Assembly: GCA_030278955.1 (NCBI GenBank)
Contig: JAOANR010000014.1
Coordinates: forward strand, 17,610,068-17,674,067
Direction: 5' to 3'
Origin: Hygrophila difformis
Taxonomy: Eukaryota; Streptophyta; Magnoliopsida; Lamiales; Acanthaceae
Length of the DNA: 64,000 nucleotides
Under the pieces are notes generated by a model, which made no database searches, was not told the origin of the DNA, and saw only the letters and a program-made list of their open reading frames with translations. Positions 45,265-55,398 of this stretch are shown here, one piece after another. The first letter of the stretch is position 1; every line of letters begins with the position of its first letter. Position numbers and translations under genes: made by a program.

Positions 45265-46761
45265 ATGAGTCGTGACGTTGCACATTTGCGCCCTCCGATC
45301 TTCGATGGATCAAATTATAGTTACTGGAAGTCAAGAATGCAGTTTTACCTTCAAGCTCTCGGTGATGAGGTTTGGGATGCTGTTGAAGAGAAGTGGGAAC
45401 CACCCACCAGAACAGTTCAACCTGCAGATGGAAGCACTGCTCCACCCACCATTCGTCTTGCCACAAAAGCTGAATACTCAGTCGCTGAGAAGGCCGCCAA
45501 ACAAGGAAACGCCGCTGCAATGAATGCTATTTGTGGTGCTATGGAAGAATCTCAACACAGGATGATCAAGAATTGCAAGACAGCTCATGAAGCATGGAGA
45601 TTCTTGGAAGTTCGCTTTGAAGGATCTGCTGATGTGAAAACAACTCGTCTGCATCGAGTTGAATCTCTCTATGACAGGTTAGAAATGACCGAAGATGAAG
45701 ATATATCAACTTATTTTGGAAGGTTCCAGGAAGTTGTTAATCAATGCATTGAACTTGGCATGGAATTTGATGAGCAGAAATTGGTAAGGAAAATGTTGAG
45801 AACGGTTTCTTCAAAATATTCTGGAAAAGTGTCGGTTCTTGAAGAAAGTGAAAAGATCAACACTATGTCTCTTGAAGTCTTGGTTGGAAATCTTCAAAAT
45901 TATGAGCTAAATCATCTAAATCCAAAGGACAAGAATAAGTCAAAGAGCATTGCATTCAAGGCAGAATTGGAAGAGAGATCTGATGATGATCTTGATAAAG
46001 AGATGTCTTTATTATCAAAAAGGGTTTCCAAGCTTCTTCAAGAAAAGAGTAGAAGGGAGTTTATGCAAGGGAAATCTCAGAGAGGTAGTTCGAATAAAAC
46101 TTCAACCTCAGACAAACGGCAGAAAAAGAACTTTACGAAAAAGGATAGTAAAAGTTCAAAGTCTCAAAAAATGAGAGAGCCTGAGAAGTTTGACAAATTC
46201 TCGTCTATAATCTGCTATGAATGTGAAGGAAAAGGTCACGTTAGGGCAGAATGTCCCACTGCAAAGCGAAAGGAAGGAAAGATTTTTCAAGCTACTCTAA
46301 GTGATGGTGATTCTGAAGTTGAGCTTACTGAGGAACAACAAAGTGATTCAGATGAAGTTGTTGCATTCATGCTCAGAGACAGTAGCCCCTCAAAAGGTAA
46401 TTCTAATTTGTCAGATTACTCTACTGATGAGGATGATTCTTTTGTTTCAGGTGACATAAAAGAGTTGTATTCCAAATTACTTGATGTTTATGATGAGTTA
46501 AAAGAAGAATATGACATTGCCTGTTCTGAGAATAAGAAGTTGTTGGCACAACTGACCAACATCGGACTTGCTCATGACAAAATCGAAGTTGAACTCAACA
46601 AAGCTCTTGAGGAATCAAAGTTACTAAGCAACAAGTTGTCAGAATCTGAGGCCAGATGTATCAGACTTTCAGAAGAAAACAAAACCTTGAACTTGAGAAT
46701 GACAATCTCAAGATCAAATGTTCTGATCTTGAAAAGCTTGAAAAAGGTAAAGGTAAATTGA
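45265..46761 (+). CDS. gag: Copia/SIRE Gag polyprotein
   Basis: 498 aa. The N-terminal region (about residues 8-230) has the Copia Gag start PPIFDGSNYSYWKSRMQFYL, followed by the UBN2-type domain with MLRTVSSKYSGKVSVLEE. A zinc knuckle C-x2-C-x4-H-x4-C (CYECEGKGHVRAEC) is at about 317-330. The rest is acidic and then coiled coil (about 410-480). Gag forms the particle and the knuckle binds the genomic RNA. The coiled coil is cut short: the continuing heptad-like sequence is in the next frame (LELENDNLKIKCSDLEK), so a one-base deletion near 46685 probably separated gag from pol. Confidence 0.85.
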   Translation: MSRDVAHLRPPIFDGSNYSYWKSRMQFYLQALGDEVWDAVEEKWEPPTRTVQPADGSTAPPTIRLATKAEYSVAEKAAKQGNAAAMNAICGAMEESQHRMIKNCKTAHEAWRFLEVRFEGSADVKTTRLHRVESLYDRLEMTEDEDISTYFGRFQEVVNQCIELGMEFDEQKLVRKMLRTVSSKYSGKVSVLEESEKINTMSLEVLVGNLQNYELNHLNPKDKNKSKSIAFKAELEERSDDDLDKEMSLLSKRVSKLLQEKSRREFMQGKSQRGSSNKTSTSDKRQKKNFTKKDSKSSKSQKMREPEKFDKFSSIICYECEGKGHVRAECPTAKRKEGKIFQATLSDGDSEVELTEEQQSDSDEVVAFMLRDSSPSKGNSNLSDYSTDEDDSFVSGDIKELYSKLLDVYDELKEEYDIACSENKKLLAQLTNIGLAHDKIEVELNKALEESKLLSNKLSESEARCIRLSEENKTLNLRMTISRSNVLILKSLKKVKVN

Positions 46762-49700
46762 ATTCTGTTCTTTCAATGTGCAAACAACCTGGTGATTTTA
46801 CAGGTATTGGCTATAAGAAGAAAGGCAAGCAAAACAGATCCAAATCTTTCAAAAGAAGTTTTGTAAGTGGAGGTTACCTTGGTGAAGAATCAAACAGACC
46901 AACTACACATGCTAACTACAAACCAGCTACACATGTTAACATACCTACTCAAGTCAATATTGCACCTCATGATTCCAAGGATTGCATATATTGTGGATTA
47001 CCAGGGCATCAAGCTGACACATGTCTGAGAATTGTTCGAGACCTTATCAATGGGAGACCAGTAGTCTGGCCAACATTGGAACTGCAAAAGAAGATTCTTA
47101 TCCGAAAAGCATGGGTACCAAAAGCTTCCTATAAACAATCTCTAGGTCTTGTTGTTTTGTCTTTGCAGGAACAACAAAAGGATGTCAAATGGTATTTTGA
47201 TTCTGGTTGCTCAAGGCACATGACTGGGACAAGAGATATACTTCAAAACTTTAGAAATCAAGACTGTGGTGAAATGATGTTTGGAGATGGTGTTAAAAGC
47301 AAGATCACTGGATATGGCTCAATTGACAAGGGAGTTCTTTCTAATCTTTCTAAAGTCTATTTTGTTAAAGGTTTAACTACAAACTTAATTTCCATAAGCC
47401 AATTGTGTGATGAAAGATCTTTAGTACTATTTGACATGTATACTTGTTATGTTTTTAAAGATAATGAATGTATTATGTCAGGCAAAAGATCTAGTAACAA
47501 TTGCTATACTCTAATGGAAACTGTAGACAAAGCACTTATCACTAAGGAAGATCTCACTAGTCTTTGGCATAAAAGAATGGCACATTTGAATTATCAAACA
47601 TTGTACAAATTAAGTATTTCAGGTGCTGTCAGAGGATTGCCTAAACTACACAAAAACACCAATCTTACTTGTGAAGGGTGTGCAAAAGGAAAGCAGACTA
47701 AGTCACAGCGCAAAAAGGTGGAAGGCATCAACACCACTCACTGTCTTGAACTCCTTCACATGGATCTTATGGGTCCTACTGAAGTTGAAAGTCTAAATGG
47801 GAAGAGGTATATTTTAGTTGTTATTGATGATTATTCTAGATTCACTTGGGTATTGTTTCTCAGGTCAAAAGATGAAACTTTTGAACACTTTGAGAATCTA
47901 AGCCTAAAGCTTATGAATCAAAAGCAACAGAAGATTTCCAGAATCAGAACGGATCATGGAAAGGAGTTTGAAAATCAATATTTCACAGACTTTTGTAATA
48001 CTCATGGTATTATTCAAGAGTTCTCTGCCCCCAAGACACCTCAACAAAATGGTGTAGTTGAAAGGAAGAACAGGACTCTTCAAGAGATGGCTAGATCAAT
48101 GCTGCATGGAAGCACTCTCTCAAAATCATTTTGGGCAGAATCTGTCAACACAGCATGTCATGTGGCCAACAGAGTGTTGTTACGACCACACACCAACTAC
48201 ACACCATATCAGGTTTGGAATGGCAAACTTCCTACAGTTAAATACTTTCATGTTTTTGGCTGTGTTTGTCATGTTTACAGGGATAGGGAACAATTGAAAA
48301 AATTTGATGCTCGTTCTGAAAAAGGGAAGTTCTTAGGTTATTCCAACAACTCAAAGTCTTATAGAGTCTATCTTACTGAAAGCAAGAAAGTTATAGAATC
48401 TACAAATGTTATTTTTGAAGAACTTTCAGATAAGAGGCAACTAGAAGACTACATTGAGCTACCTATCATTCCTCAGTCATACTCTTCTGTTCCAGAATCT
48501 AGTACTCCAACTGTTGATGTTGAAACTAGTTCTACTATAGATGAAATCAATTCAGATACTGATGAAGATAAGAATACTTTAGACACAGATGATGAGATCA
48601 ATAAGAGGAAAGGTCCAAGGACATTGAAACATCACTCAAATGATGATATTATTGGTGATGTTTCTGCTCCTAGACAGACTAGGAAAAAGAAGGATGTCGA
48701 TTATAAACAGTTAGCTGGAATGAACTGCTTCATATCCAAGATAGAGCCTAAAAACACTTTTGAAGCTCTTGAGGATGAATATTGGATTGCTGCTATGGAA
48801 GATGAACTGCTACAATTTGAAAGGAATTCAGTTTGGGAGTTAGTACCACGTCCTGACAACATAAATGTCATTGGTACTAAATGGATTTTTAGGAACAAGA
48901 CGGATGAGTCAGGGAATGTTGTCAGAAATAAAGCAAGACTTGTTGCTCAAGGCTATACTCAAATAGAAGGATTGGACTATGGAGAGACTTTTGCACCAGT
49001 TGCTAGAATGGAAGCTGTGAGAATTCTACTGTCGTTTGCCTGCTGTATGAACTTCAAGCTCTATCAGATGGACATCAAGACTGCTTTTTTGTATGGTAAG
49101 ATAAAGGAAGAAATCTATGTAGCACAACCTCTGGGATTTGAAGATCATGAACATCCTGATTATGTTTATAGAGTTAAAGGAGCATTATATGGACTCAAGC
49201 AAGCACCTCGTGCTTGGTATGAAAGGTTGTCACAGTTTCTTGTGAACCACGGTTACATCAGAGGTAATGTAGACAAAACGTTGTTTGTAAAGCATGCTAA
49301 CAACGATTTTATTATAGCTCAGGTTTATGTAGATGATATTATCTTTGGAGCTACTTCAGATCAACTCAGGAAAAGCTTTGTTGAAGCCATGCAATCTGAA
49401 TTTGAGATGAGTATGATGGGTGAGTTACATTACTTCTTGGGTTTGCAGATCAAACAACTTAAAGATGGTATCTTTTTATCTCAAGAGAAATATGCTAGAC
49501 AGATGTTGAAAAAATTTCATATGGAGGATAGCAAGGTTGTTCGGACACCTCTAGGACAGCAAGAGAAAATTATCAAGGATGAAACTGGAAAGAATGTTGA
49601 TCAAAAGCTTTACAGAAGCATTATTGGTAGTCTTCTCTACCTAACAGCTACCAGACCAGATATATCCTTTAGTACTGGAGTTTGTGCTAGGTATCAATCT

Positions 49701-50672
49701 CAACCAAAGGAATCCCATCTTAAAGCAGCTAAAAGGATTCTGAGATATATTAAGGGTACACTTGATCTTGGCATTTGGTATTCCAAAAGGTCAAATTTGG
49801 ATCTTATTGGCTTCACAGATTCAAATTGGGCAGGTAGTTGTGATGACAGACGATCAACCACTGGAGGATGTTTCTACTTAGGTAACAATCTAGTCAGTTG
49901 GTACTCCAGGAAGCAAAATATTGTTGCTCTTTCTACAGCCGAAGCTGAGTATATTGCTGCCACATGTTGTTGCTCTCAACTCATGTGGATGAAACAAATG
50001 TTGGCTGATTATGGTGTTCATAAGGAAAGCTTTCAAGTATTCTGCGATAATACTAGTGCTATTAACATCTCCAAAAATCCAGTTCTACATAGCAGAAGCA
50101 AACATATTGACATTCGATATCACTTTATTCGAGATCTAGTGGAAGACAGCATATGTGATATTCAACATGTTGGGTCGTCTGAACAGCGTGCCGACATCCT
50201 CACAAAGGCATTAGATGAAGAGAATCAATCGAATACTGCCAAAAATTTTGATACGACGTCTGCACGCAATTATCATGACCTGCAAGCTTCTGAAACCGTC
50301 TCCTCCATCATGTTGCACGACGCTCGAAACCGCCGTTCCCCATTACTCATTTCGGTTTCTTTATATGTGTATTTGGAGTCCGTTCATTCTTCATTCAGTT
50401 TCTTTCTCTCATTTCTTTTCTGTGTTTCATTCTTAGCAAGCTTTTTCCAGTCATGGCATCTTCTTCCTCTCAAAATCCCTCTGTTGAAGTTCAAACTGCA
50501 GATAAACCTTCTTCTGCAGTCCCAGGCACTGAAGAACACTCAACTGATCCTACCCAATCCAGCGAACCCTCTGAAAAACCTACTGAAATCCCATCCAAAC
50601 CAAGCGAAACCATTGATTCTACTCTGGAAGGCTCTGGCGAAGGAGTGGCACACAATGCTGAAGCCGAAGTAG
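46656..50672 (+). CDS. pol: Copia/SIRE Pol polyprotein: protease, integrase, RT, RNase H
   Basis: 1,338-codon open frame overlapping the end of gag; its first ~30 residues are really the end of the Gag coiled coil. A second zinc knuckle (CIYCGLPGHQADTC, 110-123) is followed by the protease active site (WYFDSGCSRHMTG, about 179-191), the integrase zinc-binding region (LWHKRMAHLN...CEGCAKGKQ, about 304-350) and the integrase core (HMDLMGPTEVES; GVVERKNRTLQEM). RT has YVDDIIFGAT at about 891 and RNase H has STAEAEYIAA at about 1090. After ILTKALDE (genomic ~50218) the sequence no longer resembles pol and the frame continues by chance. Long and open, so recently active, but gag/pol are out of register and the element lacks a 3' LTR. 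Confidence 0.88.
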   Translation: MYQTFRRKQNLELENDNLKIKCSDLEKLEKGKGKLNSVLSMCKQPGDFTGIGYKKKGKQNRSKSFKRSFVSGGYLGEESNRPTTHANYKPATHVNIPTQVNIAPHDSKDCIYCGLPGHQADTCLRIVRDLINGRPVVWPTLELQKKILIRKAWVPKASYKQSLGLVVLSLQEQQKDVKWYFDSGCSRHMTGTRDILQNFRNQDCGEMMFGDGVKSKITGYGSIDKGVLSNLSKVYFVKGLTTNLISISQLCDERSLVLFDMYTCYVFKDNECIMSGKRSSNNCYTLMETVDKALITKEDLTSLWHKRMAHLNYQTLYKLSISGAVRGLPKLHKNTNLTCEGCAKGKQTKSQRKKVEGINTTHCLELLHMDLMGPTEVESLNGKRYILVVIDDYSRFTWVLFLRSKDETFEHFENLSLKLMNQKQQKISRIRTDHGKEFENQYFTDFCNTHGIIQEFSAPKTPQQNGVVERKNRTLQEMARSMLHGSTLSKSFWAESVNTACHVANRVLLRPHTNYTPYQVWNGKLPTVKYFHVFGCVCHVYRDREQLKKFDARSEKGKFLGYSNNSKSYRVYLTESKKVIESTNVIFEELSDKRQLEDYIELPIIPQSYSSVPESSTPTVDVETSSTIDEINSDTDEDKNTLDTDDEINKRKGPRTLKHHSNDDIIGDVSAPRQTRKKKDVDYKQLAGMNCFISKIEPKNTFEALEDEYWIAAMEDELLQFERNSVWELVPRPDNINVIGTKWIFRNKTDESGNVVRNKARLVAQGYTQIEGLDYGETFAPVARMEAVRILLSFACCMNFKLYQMDIKTAFLYGKIKEEIYVAQPLGFEDHEHPDYVYRVKGALYGLKQAPRAWYERLSQFLVNHGYIRGNVDKTLFVKHANNDFIIAQVYVDDIIFGATSDQLRKSFVEAMQSEFEMSMMGELHYFLGLQIKQLKDGIFLSQEKYARQMLKKFHMEDSKVVRTPLGQQEKIIKDETGKNVDQKLYRSIIGSLLYLTATRPDISFSTGVCARYQSQPKESHLKAAKRILRYIKGTLDLGIWYSKRSNLDLIGFTDSNWAGSCDDRRSTTGGCFYLGNNLVSWYSRKQNIVALSTAEAEYIAATCCCSQLMWMKQMLADYGVHKESFQVFCDNTSAINISKNPVLHSRSKHIDIRYHFIRDLVEDSICDIQHVGSSEQRADILTKALDEENQSNTAKNFDTTSARNYHDLQASETVSSIMLHDARNRRSPLLISVSLYVYLESVHSSFSFFLSFLFCVSFLASFFQSWHLLPLKIPLLKFKLQINLLLQSQALKNTQLILPNPANPLKNLLKSHPNQAKPLILLWKALAKEWHTMLKPK

Positions 50673-51298
50673 AGGATGTTCTTCCACTGAGCTCACTACC
50701 ACCAGCCGGAGCGCTCCCTGCACCAACCCCTCCTGCTCTACCTCCTACGACGAAGGAGACATTTCCTTTTGATTGGGACGAGGGCACTGAAACTACTCCG
50801 AACGCTGGTGAAGATGATGATTATAACCCTAATCAGTATGATGCGGTTTCTGGTGATCAGAATCAAGAGGACGTTCATCCTTCAGCGGAAGTTGCAACAA
50901 CTCCTCGACGACGTCCTCCTCCTCGCACTCCTTCTACCCGATCCCGCAAGCGTAAAGACAAAGGTGTTGCAGTCGAAACTCCGCAGAAACGACCGAAATC
51001 TGTTCCGCCTATGTCTGTTCAGGCTGCACTAAATTTCAAATACTATGACAAGGATGCTCAGAAGTTTTCCAAGGATTTGACTGTTCGAGAGTTTATTCCT
51101 GAAGAACAGTTTACTCACTCCATGTATCGCGAACTTGGCTTTATCAAATATCTCGAGGATGCCAGTCTTCTCTTTTGGGCTACTAAGCTGGAGTACTACT
51201 CGCCAGCCTTAGTGCGAGAGTTCTATGCGAATCTTCACCCGGAGTTCATGGATGCTACTTCTCCCTATGGAGGAAAAATCTATATTCGCGGAAAGTAA
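50453..51298 (+). CDS. Third ORF of the SIRE-like element, truncated plant-transposon-protein-like domain
   Basis: 281 codons in the position of the SIRE env-like ORF, starting MASSSSQNPSVEVQ after a T-rich leader. The first ~170 residues are Pro/Glu/Ser-rich and disordered with a basic patch (RRRPPPRTPSTRSRKRKDK). From about 185 (VQAALNFKYYDKDAQKF) it resembles the start of the 'putative plant transposon protein' domain: LVREFYANLHPE and then KIYIRGK, where the frame ends at the element breakpoint. Compare EFFCNID and WIRGQ in the 1,410-aa protein at 10358-16048. I see no signal peptide or membrane segment, so nothing supports an envelope role. Confidence 0.6.
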   Translation: MASSSSQNPSVEVQTADKPSSAVPGTEEHSTDPTQSSEPSEKPTEIPSKPSETIDSTLEGSGEGVAHNAEAEVEDVLPLSSLPPAGALPAPTPPALPPTTKETFPFDWDEGTETTPNAGEDDDYNPNQYDAVSGDQNQEDVHPSAEVATTPRRRPPPRTPSTRSRKRKDKGVAVETPQKRPKSVPPMSVQAALNFKYYDKDAQKFSKDLTVREFIPEEQFTHSMYRELGFIKYLEDASLLFWATKLEYYSPALVREFYANLHPEFMDATSPYGGKIYIRGK

Positions 51299-52356
51299 AT
51301 GAGCTTAAAAAACTGTAAGAGTGGGATAAGCTATTTTACCTTGCGGGGATGCCTTGACCAATCCCCGTCCCACAGTGGCCTATGGCTCTGATACCACTAT
51401 TGGGTAACCGCACCGGGTACCCTGTTTTACCTATCTATTACAAACCAAAAGACCTATACTATGGGATTACATAGCTTTATCCTCACCAATACATGATTCA
51501 CTCAAAAAGAAAAGAAAACAGCAAGCAGGAAATGAATCCAGCCGTCCAAGTGCACTTCCAATCGCGATCTGGTCTAGGCCTCGTCGGGACAGATTCGTTT
51601 CCTCCAGTTTCTTGTTCCAACTGCTCGGTTTTCGTCTCCACTTTCCGGATCTACAACACAAAGTTAGTAGAACGAGCAATATAGTAATAAATATTAAAAG
51701 ATAGACGAAATACCAACGGATCTAGTTAGATCCGTTAACTCTTAGGCTCAGGTAGCCCAAATGTAGATACCACTCAACCGGAGCCATCACAGAAATGGTC
51801 ACAAGGGAAGAGAAGGAGGTAGCACCACACTACCCGGGCACCAAGCCCTTCGCCGAACACAGACGGGGTCTGTTTCGGCCTCCACAAGCCGCTGCCAAAC
51901 CACCAAGTCGTCACAGCCGCTGTCCACTCCTCTGCCGTCCGCTGCCGCGCTCAGCCCGTCACCGGAAACCACTTTCCGGTGACCCTAAACCTCTGTGGCT
52001 CTACAAAAGAACACAAAACCCTCACCGGCCCCCAAGTCCGGCGTCCCAAACCCCGTAGAATCCTCACACCACTCGGCCCTTTAGATACTCTCACACTCAC
52101 TGAGTCAACTAACAAATAGATGAAAGGAGGTGAAGCAAGATGCAGACTGAAAACCCCAAAAAAATAGAGAAGGGGCGTCGCTGCTGTGTGTGGAAGAAAG
52201 GGGGAAGGGAACAAAACAAATTAGGGTGAGGTCTGCTGAGTGTAACGACAAGAGGGAGTATTAGTAATATGAGTTAATGGGCTTGGGCCTCAAGAAAAAA
52301 CATCATGGGCCGGTAGAGAGACATTGGGCCGGCAGAAAATGGGCCAAACCTTAACA
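51299..52356 (-). mobile_element. 5' LTR and leader of a second truncated LTR element, minus strand
   Basis: Reverse-complement primer site GCTCTGATACCA at 51385-51396 (tRNA-Met). To its right is an LTR, 51401-52356 (956 bp), which on the minus strand starts TGTTAAGGTTTGG and ends GGTTACCCA. Left of the primer site about 85 bp of leader remain before the junction with the SIRE-like element. The small ORFs in the GC-rich LTR (51795-52214) are not convincing. No internal coding region survives. Confidence 0.7.
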
Positions 52357-53020
52357 AAGCATTTCAATAAATTATTTTTAGGTCGTCCTTGAACTTTTAA
52401 ATTGTTCATTTTTATACAGGAAACTTTTAATATATGCAGTTTAATTCCTAAAATAATTTGGTGAAATATTTCCACGTAGCTAAAAATAATTACTGAAATG
52501 TTCCAAAGACAAAATTGATTACAATTAAATATTTATAGAACTATTTTCATAATTATCAAAATTAAAGAATTAAATGATAAAGCACACATAAGGAGATGTG
52601 GACTTACCCTAGTGGTCAAGTCCCCGACTCTCAACCTATATGTTGGGGGTCTGATTCCCCAGCCCGCCCTTATCCATCCCCTTTATTTCTTTTATAATTT
52701 GTGTGACATGAACTCCCATAAAAAAATAAAAAAAAAATATTTTCAAGTAATTATTACTACAAAGTACTCCGTAGCCCGTACTAGATATTATTGACAAAAA
52801 TAATAAAGTACACATACAAAATAATGTACTTAAAAAATTATTTCAAATCAAAACGCATGTTTAGAGGATGAGAATTTAGCTCAAGTGGTTAAGTCCCGTG
52901 ACTTTCAACGGAAGGTTGGATGTTCGATTCTCCATCGGCCCATATCCCTCCCTTTTATTCATCATTGTAATTTGTATGGCATGAACTCCCACCATCCATT
53001 TCCTAGTCTGTATATGTTGT
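52357..53020 (+). repeat. Segmental duplication, right copy (matches 40358-41020)
   Basis: Begins directly at the LTR edge 52356/52357 and continues on the right through the SINE tail that the left copy lost. The left copy's upstream flank (CTCAATG before AAGCATTTC) is missing here. Confidence 0.9.
52590..52730 (+). mobile_element. SINE (duplicate of 40594-40733)
   Basis: Same A-box and B-box region with a few substitutions (GGTCTGATTCC in the B box). Confidence 0.8.
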
Positions 53021-53040
53021 TAAGCCAAAAAAAAAAAAAA
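52866..53040 (+). mobile_element. SINE with target duplication and A-tail
   Basis: CGCATGTTTAGA (52854-52865) and CGCATATTTAGA (53041-53052) flank it; 11 of 12 bases match. B box TGTTCGATTCTCC; tail ends in 14 A. Duplicate of 40871-41020. Confidence 0.85.
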
Positions 53041-53164
53041 CGCATATTTAGAACATAAAACACATTGTAAAAGAACATGCTATAAACGTCCATGTAAGCC
53101 CTTTATAATTTGTTATCGTACATAGTCGTGGGTTGATTCCGTATTCACTGCAAATGGTTTTGGA

Positions 53165-53793
53165 TAGAGGTGAAAAGGAGCCGAGCCGAGCTTGAGCATG
53201 GTATAGCTCGGCTCGGCTCGGCTCGAGCTCGAAGCTCGACGAGCTTTAAAAAATTGAGCTCGGCTCGAGCTCGATATAAAATAATTGAGTTTGAGCTCGG
53301 CTCGAGGCTCGAATAAAGCTCGAGATATTTTTTTTTTATAAACATTGACATTCATGTGTTGACAAATATGTGTAGGAGTCCAAGTTACACAAATTATAAA
53401 GGGAGATAAATGGGACAATACCACTGAATCAAGTCTCCATTCCTAAGCTCGATATAAAATTAGGAATAGTTGTCAAATTATTGAATAATAAGCTTAAAAA
53501 AAACTTTAAAGATTGAAGTTTAATATATTTTTAATATATTAAACTATTCCTAGCTCCTGCTTCTAACCGTAAATATAAAAAAAAGAAAATTTATAGGAGT
53601 AATAAATAGATTACACATGTATTATGTATAATTGATATATATATATATATATATTCGAGTCGAGTATTGGTTAGCTCGGCTTGGGCTCATTAACATTCCG
53701 AGCCGATCTTGAATTCGAGTCGAGCTTTGGTCGAGTTTTGATCGAGTCGAACCCGAATATTTTATAAGCCTATCAATCTCATCTACAACCCTA
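53165..53793. mobile_element. Non-autonomous hAT element with CTCGG/CGAGC-rich interior
   Basis: GTTTTGGA occurs at 53157-53164 and 53794-53801 (8-bp duplication). Imperfect inverted ends TAGAGGTGAAAAGGAG and, in reverse, TAGGGTTGTAGATGAG. The interior has GCTCGGCTCGGCTCGAGC arrays at both sides. No transposase. Confidence 0.8.
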
Positions 53794-54368
53794 GTTTTGG
53801 AGATAAACACAAAAAATAGTTCCATAATTTTAATTCTAAAATTATTCATAGAGATTAAGAATTTTTTAGGCCATCAATAGGCAGGTAATTCACTTTTGGG
53901 CCACTAAAGATTGAATTATAAAATTAGGCCACCAATAGGCATTCGGGCCGGTTTTATAGGCCAAATTGACCAAGTCAATGCCACAATGGGCCGCGTGTGC
54001 GTCACGCGCTACCACTCTTCACGCGATGGCCTAAAAGCGGAAATTGTCTCCTGTTAGTGGCCTATTTTAGTTTTTTTTATTATTTTTTTACTTTTTTTAA
54101 AATTAAAATAAATATTACTCTATCGGACAATTATCCAACCATGATCTCGAGACCAACTACAAAAATGAAGCTGCTCATTTTGGCACACAATATGTGCATT
54201 TCCATCGGAGACCCAAATTTCTTCTGATCTTCTCAATTTTATTTCACTTTCCTGGGTGGGTAGAGAACACCTATTTATCTGTTTCCATTTATTTTTTATT
54301 AAATTTTTTCTATTTATTTTATTATATTTCATTTAATATAAATATGATAAATGGTGGGTAGAGAACCC

Positions 54369-55398
54369 TTTTTTTGCCGAACAACCTATAAAGGGTGGTG
54401 GGAGCTCATGCCAGAAAAAATGAAGGGATAAGGGCGGGGTGGGGAATCGAACTCCCAATCTATAAGTTGAGAGTCGAGGGACTTGACAATTACGGTCCGT
54501 TTGGTTGGAGGGATCTTAGATTGCCAGTGGGAAAGTGATTGCTGGGAATGTGAGATTGCTGGGAATGTCAGATTGCTGGGAATCTTATTTTTTTGGTATT
54601 TTAAGATTACTGCGTTTGGTTGGATTGAGAATCTTAGATGTCTACATCACATGAATAGACTATAATGCCCTTAATTCAAAATTGTTATTTAATAGTTCTC
54701 ATGAAGCTTATTTCTCATTAATTCGATATTTAGTCATTTATAATAAAATCCCTCTACATTCTCTGTAAATTCTCATTTCGTAAATTATCATATATTGCAT
54801 TACGTTTGAAAGGTAATTATACATTGGAATGAGTTAAATCTACTTGTTTGTTGCAATTTTATAGAATGTGCAATCTGCATAAAGTGAAATGCATCGAAAG
54901 TGTTCAAAAACTCTATGACCACAAAAAAAAGAATAAAAATAAATTAAACAATCAATGAATTTTTATTATACCAAATTAAAATTCAAACAAAAAAGCCCAT
55001 GCCAAACGAATTCCGAGCAGATACTTTCATAGAAGACAATTTCGAAAGTGTTCAATGAATTTGGAGGCTGGACGTGTTTTCTAGGTTTAAAAAATAATAA
55101 ATTGGTAAAGTTTTAAAATGGGTTGATGCATGGTTTTAAAATTTAAAAGGGTATAAAAGACAATTTAATATAAAATGAAATGGAAGATGCCTGGTAATCT
55201 AAGATTACCTGGCTTACAGAAGGGAATCACATTCCCATCCATCTTAGCCAACATTTCCACTTGGTTGGAAATCTATGATTCCTTCCTCAAAGATTACCCA
55301 AACCAAACGTGGGAATGTGTCATTCCCTGCACAAGATTCCCAGGGGGCATCCAAGATACCCCCAATCAAACGCCCCGTTAGGGTAAGTTTCCATCCCC
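54369..55398 (-). mobile_element. SINE, minus strand, interrupted
   Basis: 54369-54492 holds the T-run (A-tail), body and B box (GGAATCGAACTCCC in reverse). The head resumes at 55381-55398 (GGGTAAGTTTCCATCCCC). The 885 bp between are a separate element. Confidence 0.8.
54493..55377. mobile_element. Harbinger/Tourist-like MITE inside a SINE
   Basis: TTA at 54490-54492 and 55378-55380. Ends CGGTCCGTTTGGTTGGAGGG and, in reverse, CGGGGCGTTTGATTGGGGGT. The subterminal GATTGCTGGGAATG repeats (54535-54585) are mirrored near 55180-55340. Removing the element restores a continuous SINE. Confidence 0.85.

Larger units (their letters stand above)
44563..51298 (+). mobile_element. SIRE-like Copia retrotransposon lacking its 3' end
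   Basis: 5' LTR 44563-45212 (TGTTGG...ACCCA), primer-binding site TGGTATCAGAGC at 45217-45228 (tRNA-Met initiator), gag (45265-46761), pol (46656 onward) and a third ORF (50453-51298). The order of pol domains (protease, integrase, RT, RNase H) is Copia; the long gag and an additional ORF after pol point to the SIRE (Maximus) lineage. No 3' LTR: the sequence switches at about 51298 to another element in opposite orientation. Confidence 0.85.

Noticed and set aside
45263..45523. Alternative ORFs overlapping the start of gag
   Set aside because: The gag frame has the clear Copia Gag signature; the others are shadows.
50453..51298. Envelope-like protein, as often stated for SIRE third ORFs
   Set aside because: No signal peptide, membrane segment or fusion-like region is visible; the C-terminal part looks like the plant transposon protein domain.
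51795..52214. Proline/arginine-rich ORFs on both strands
   Set aside because: They lie in the GC-rich LTR of the minus-strand element and have no domain.
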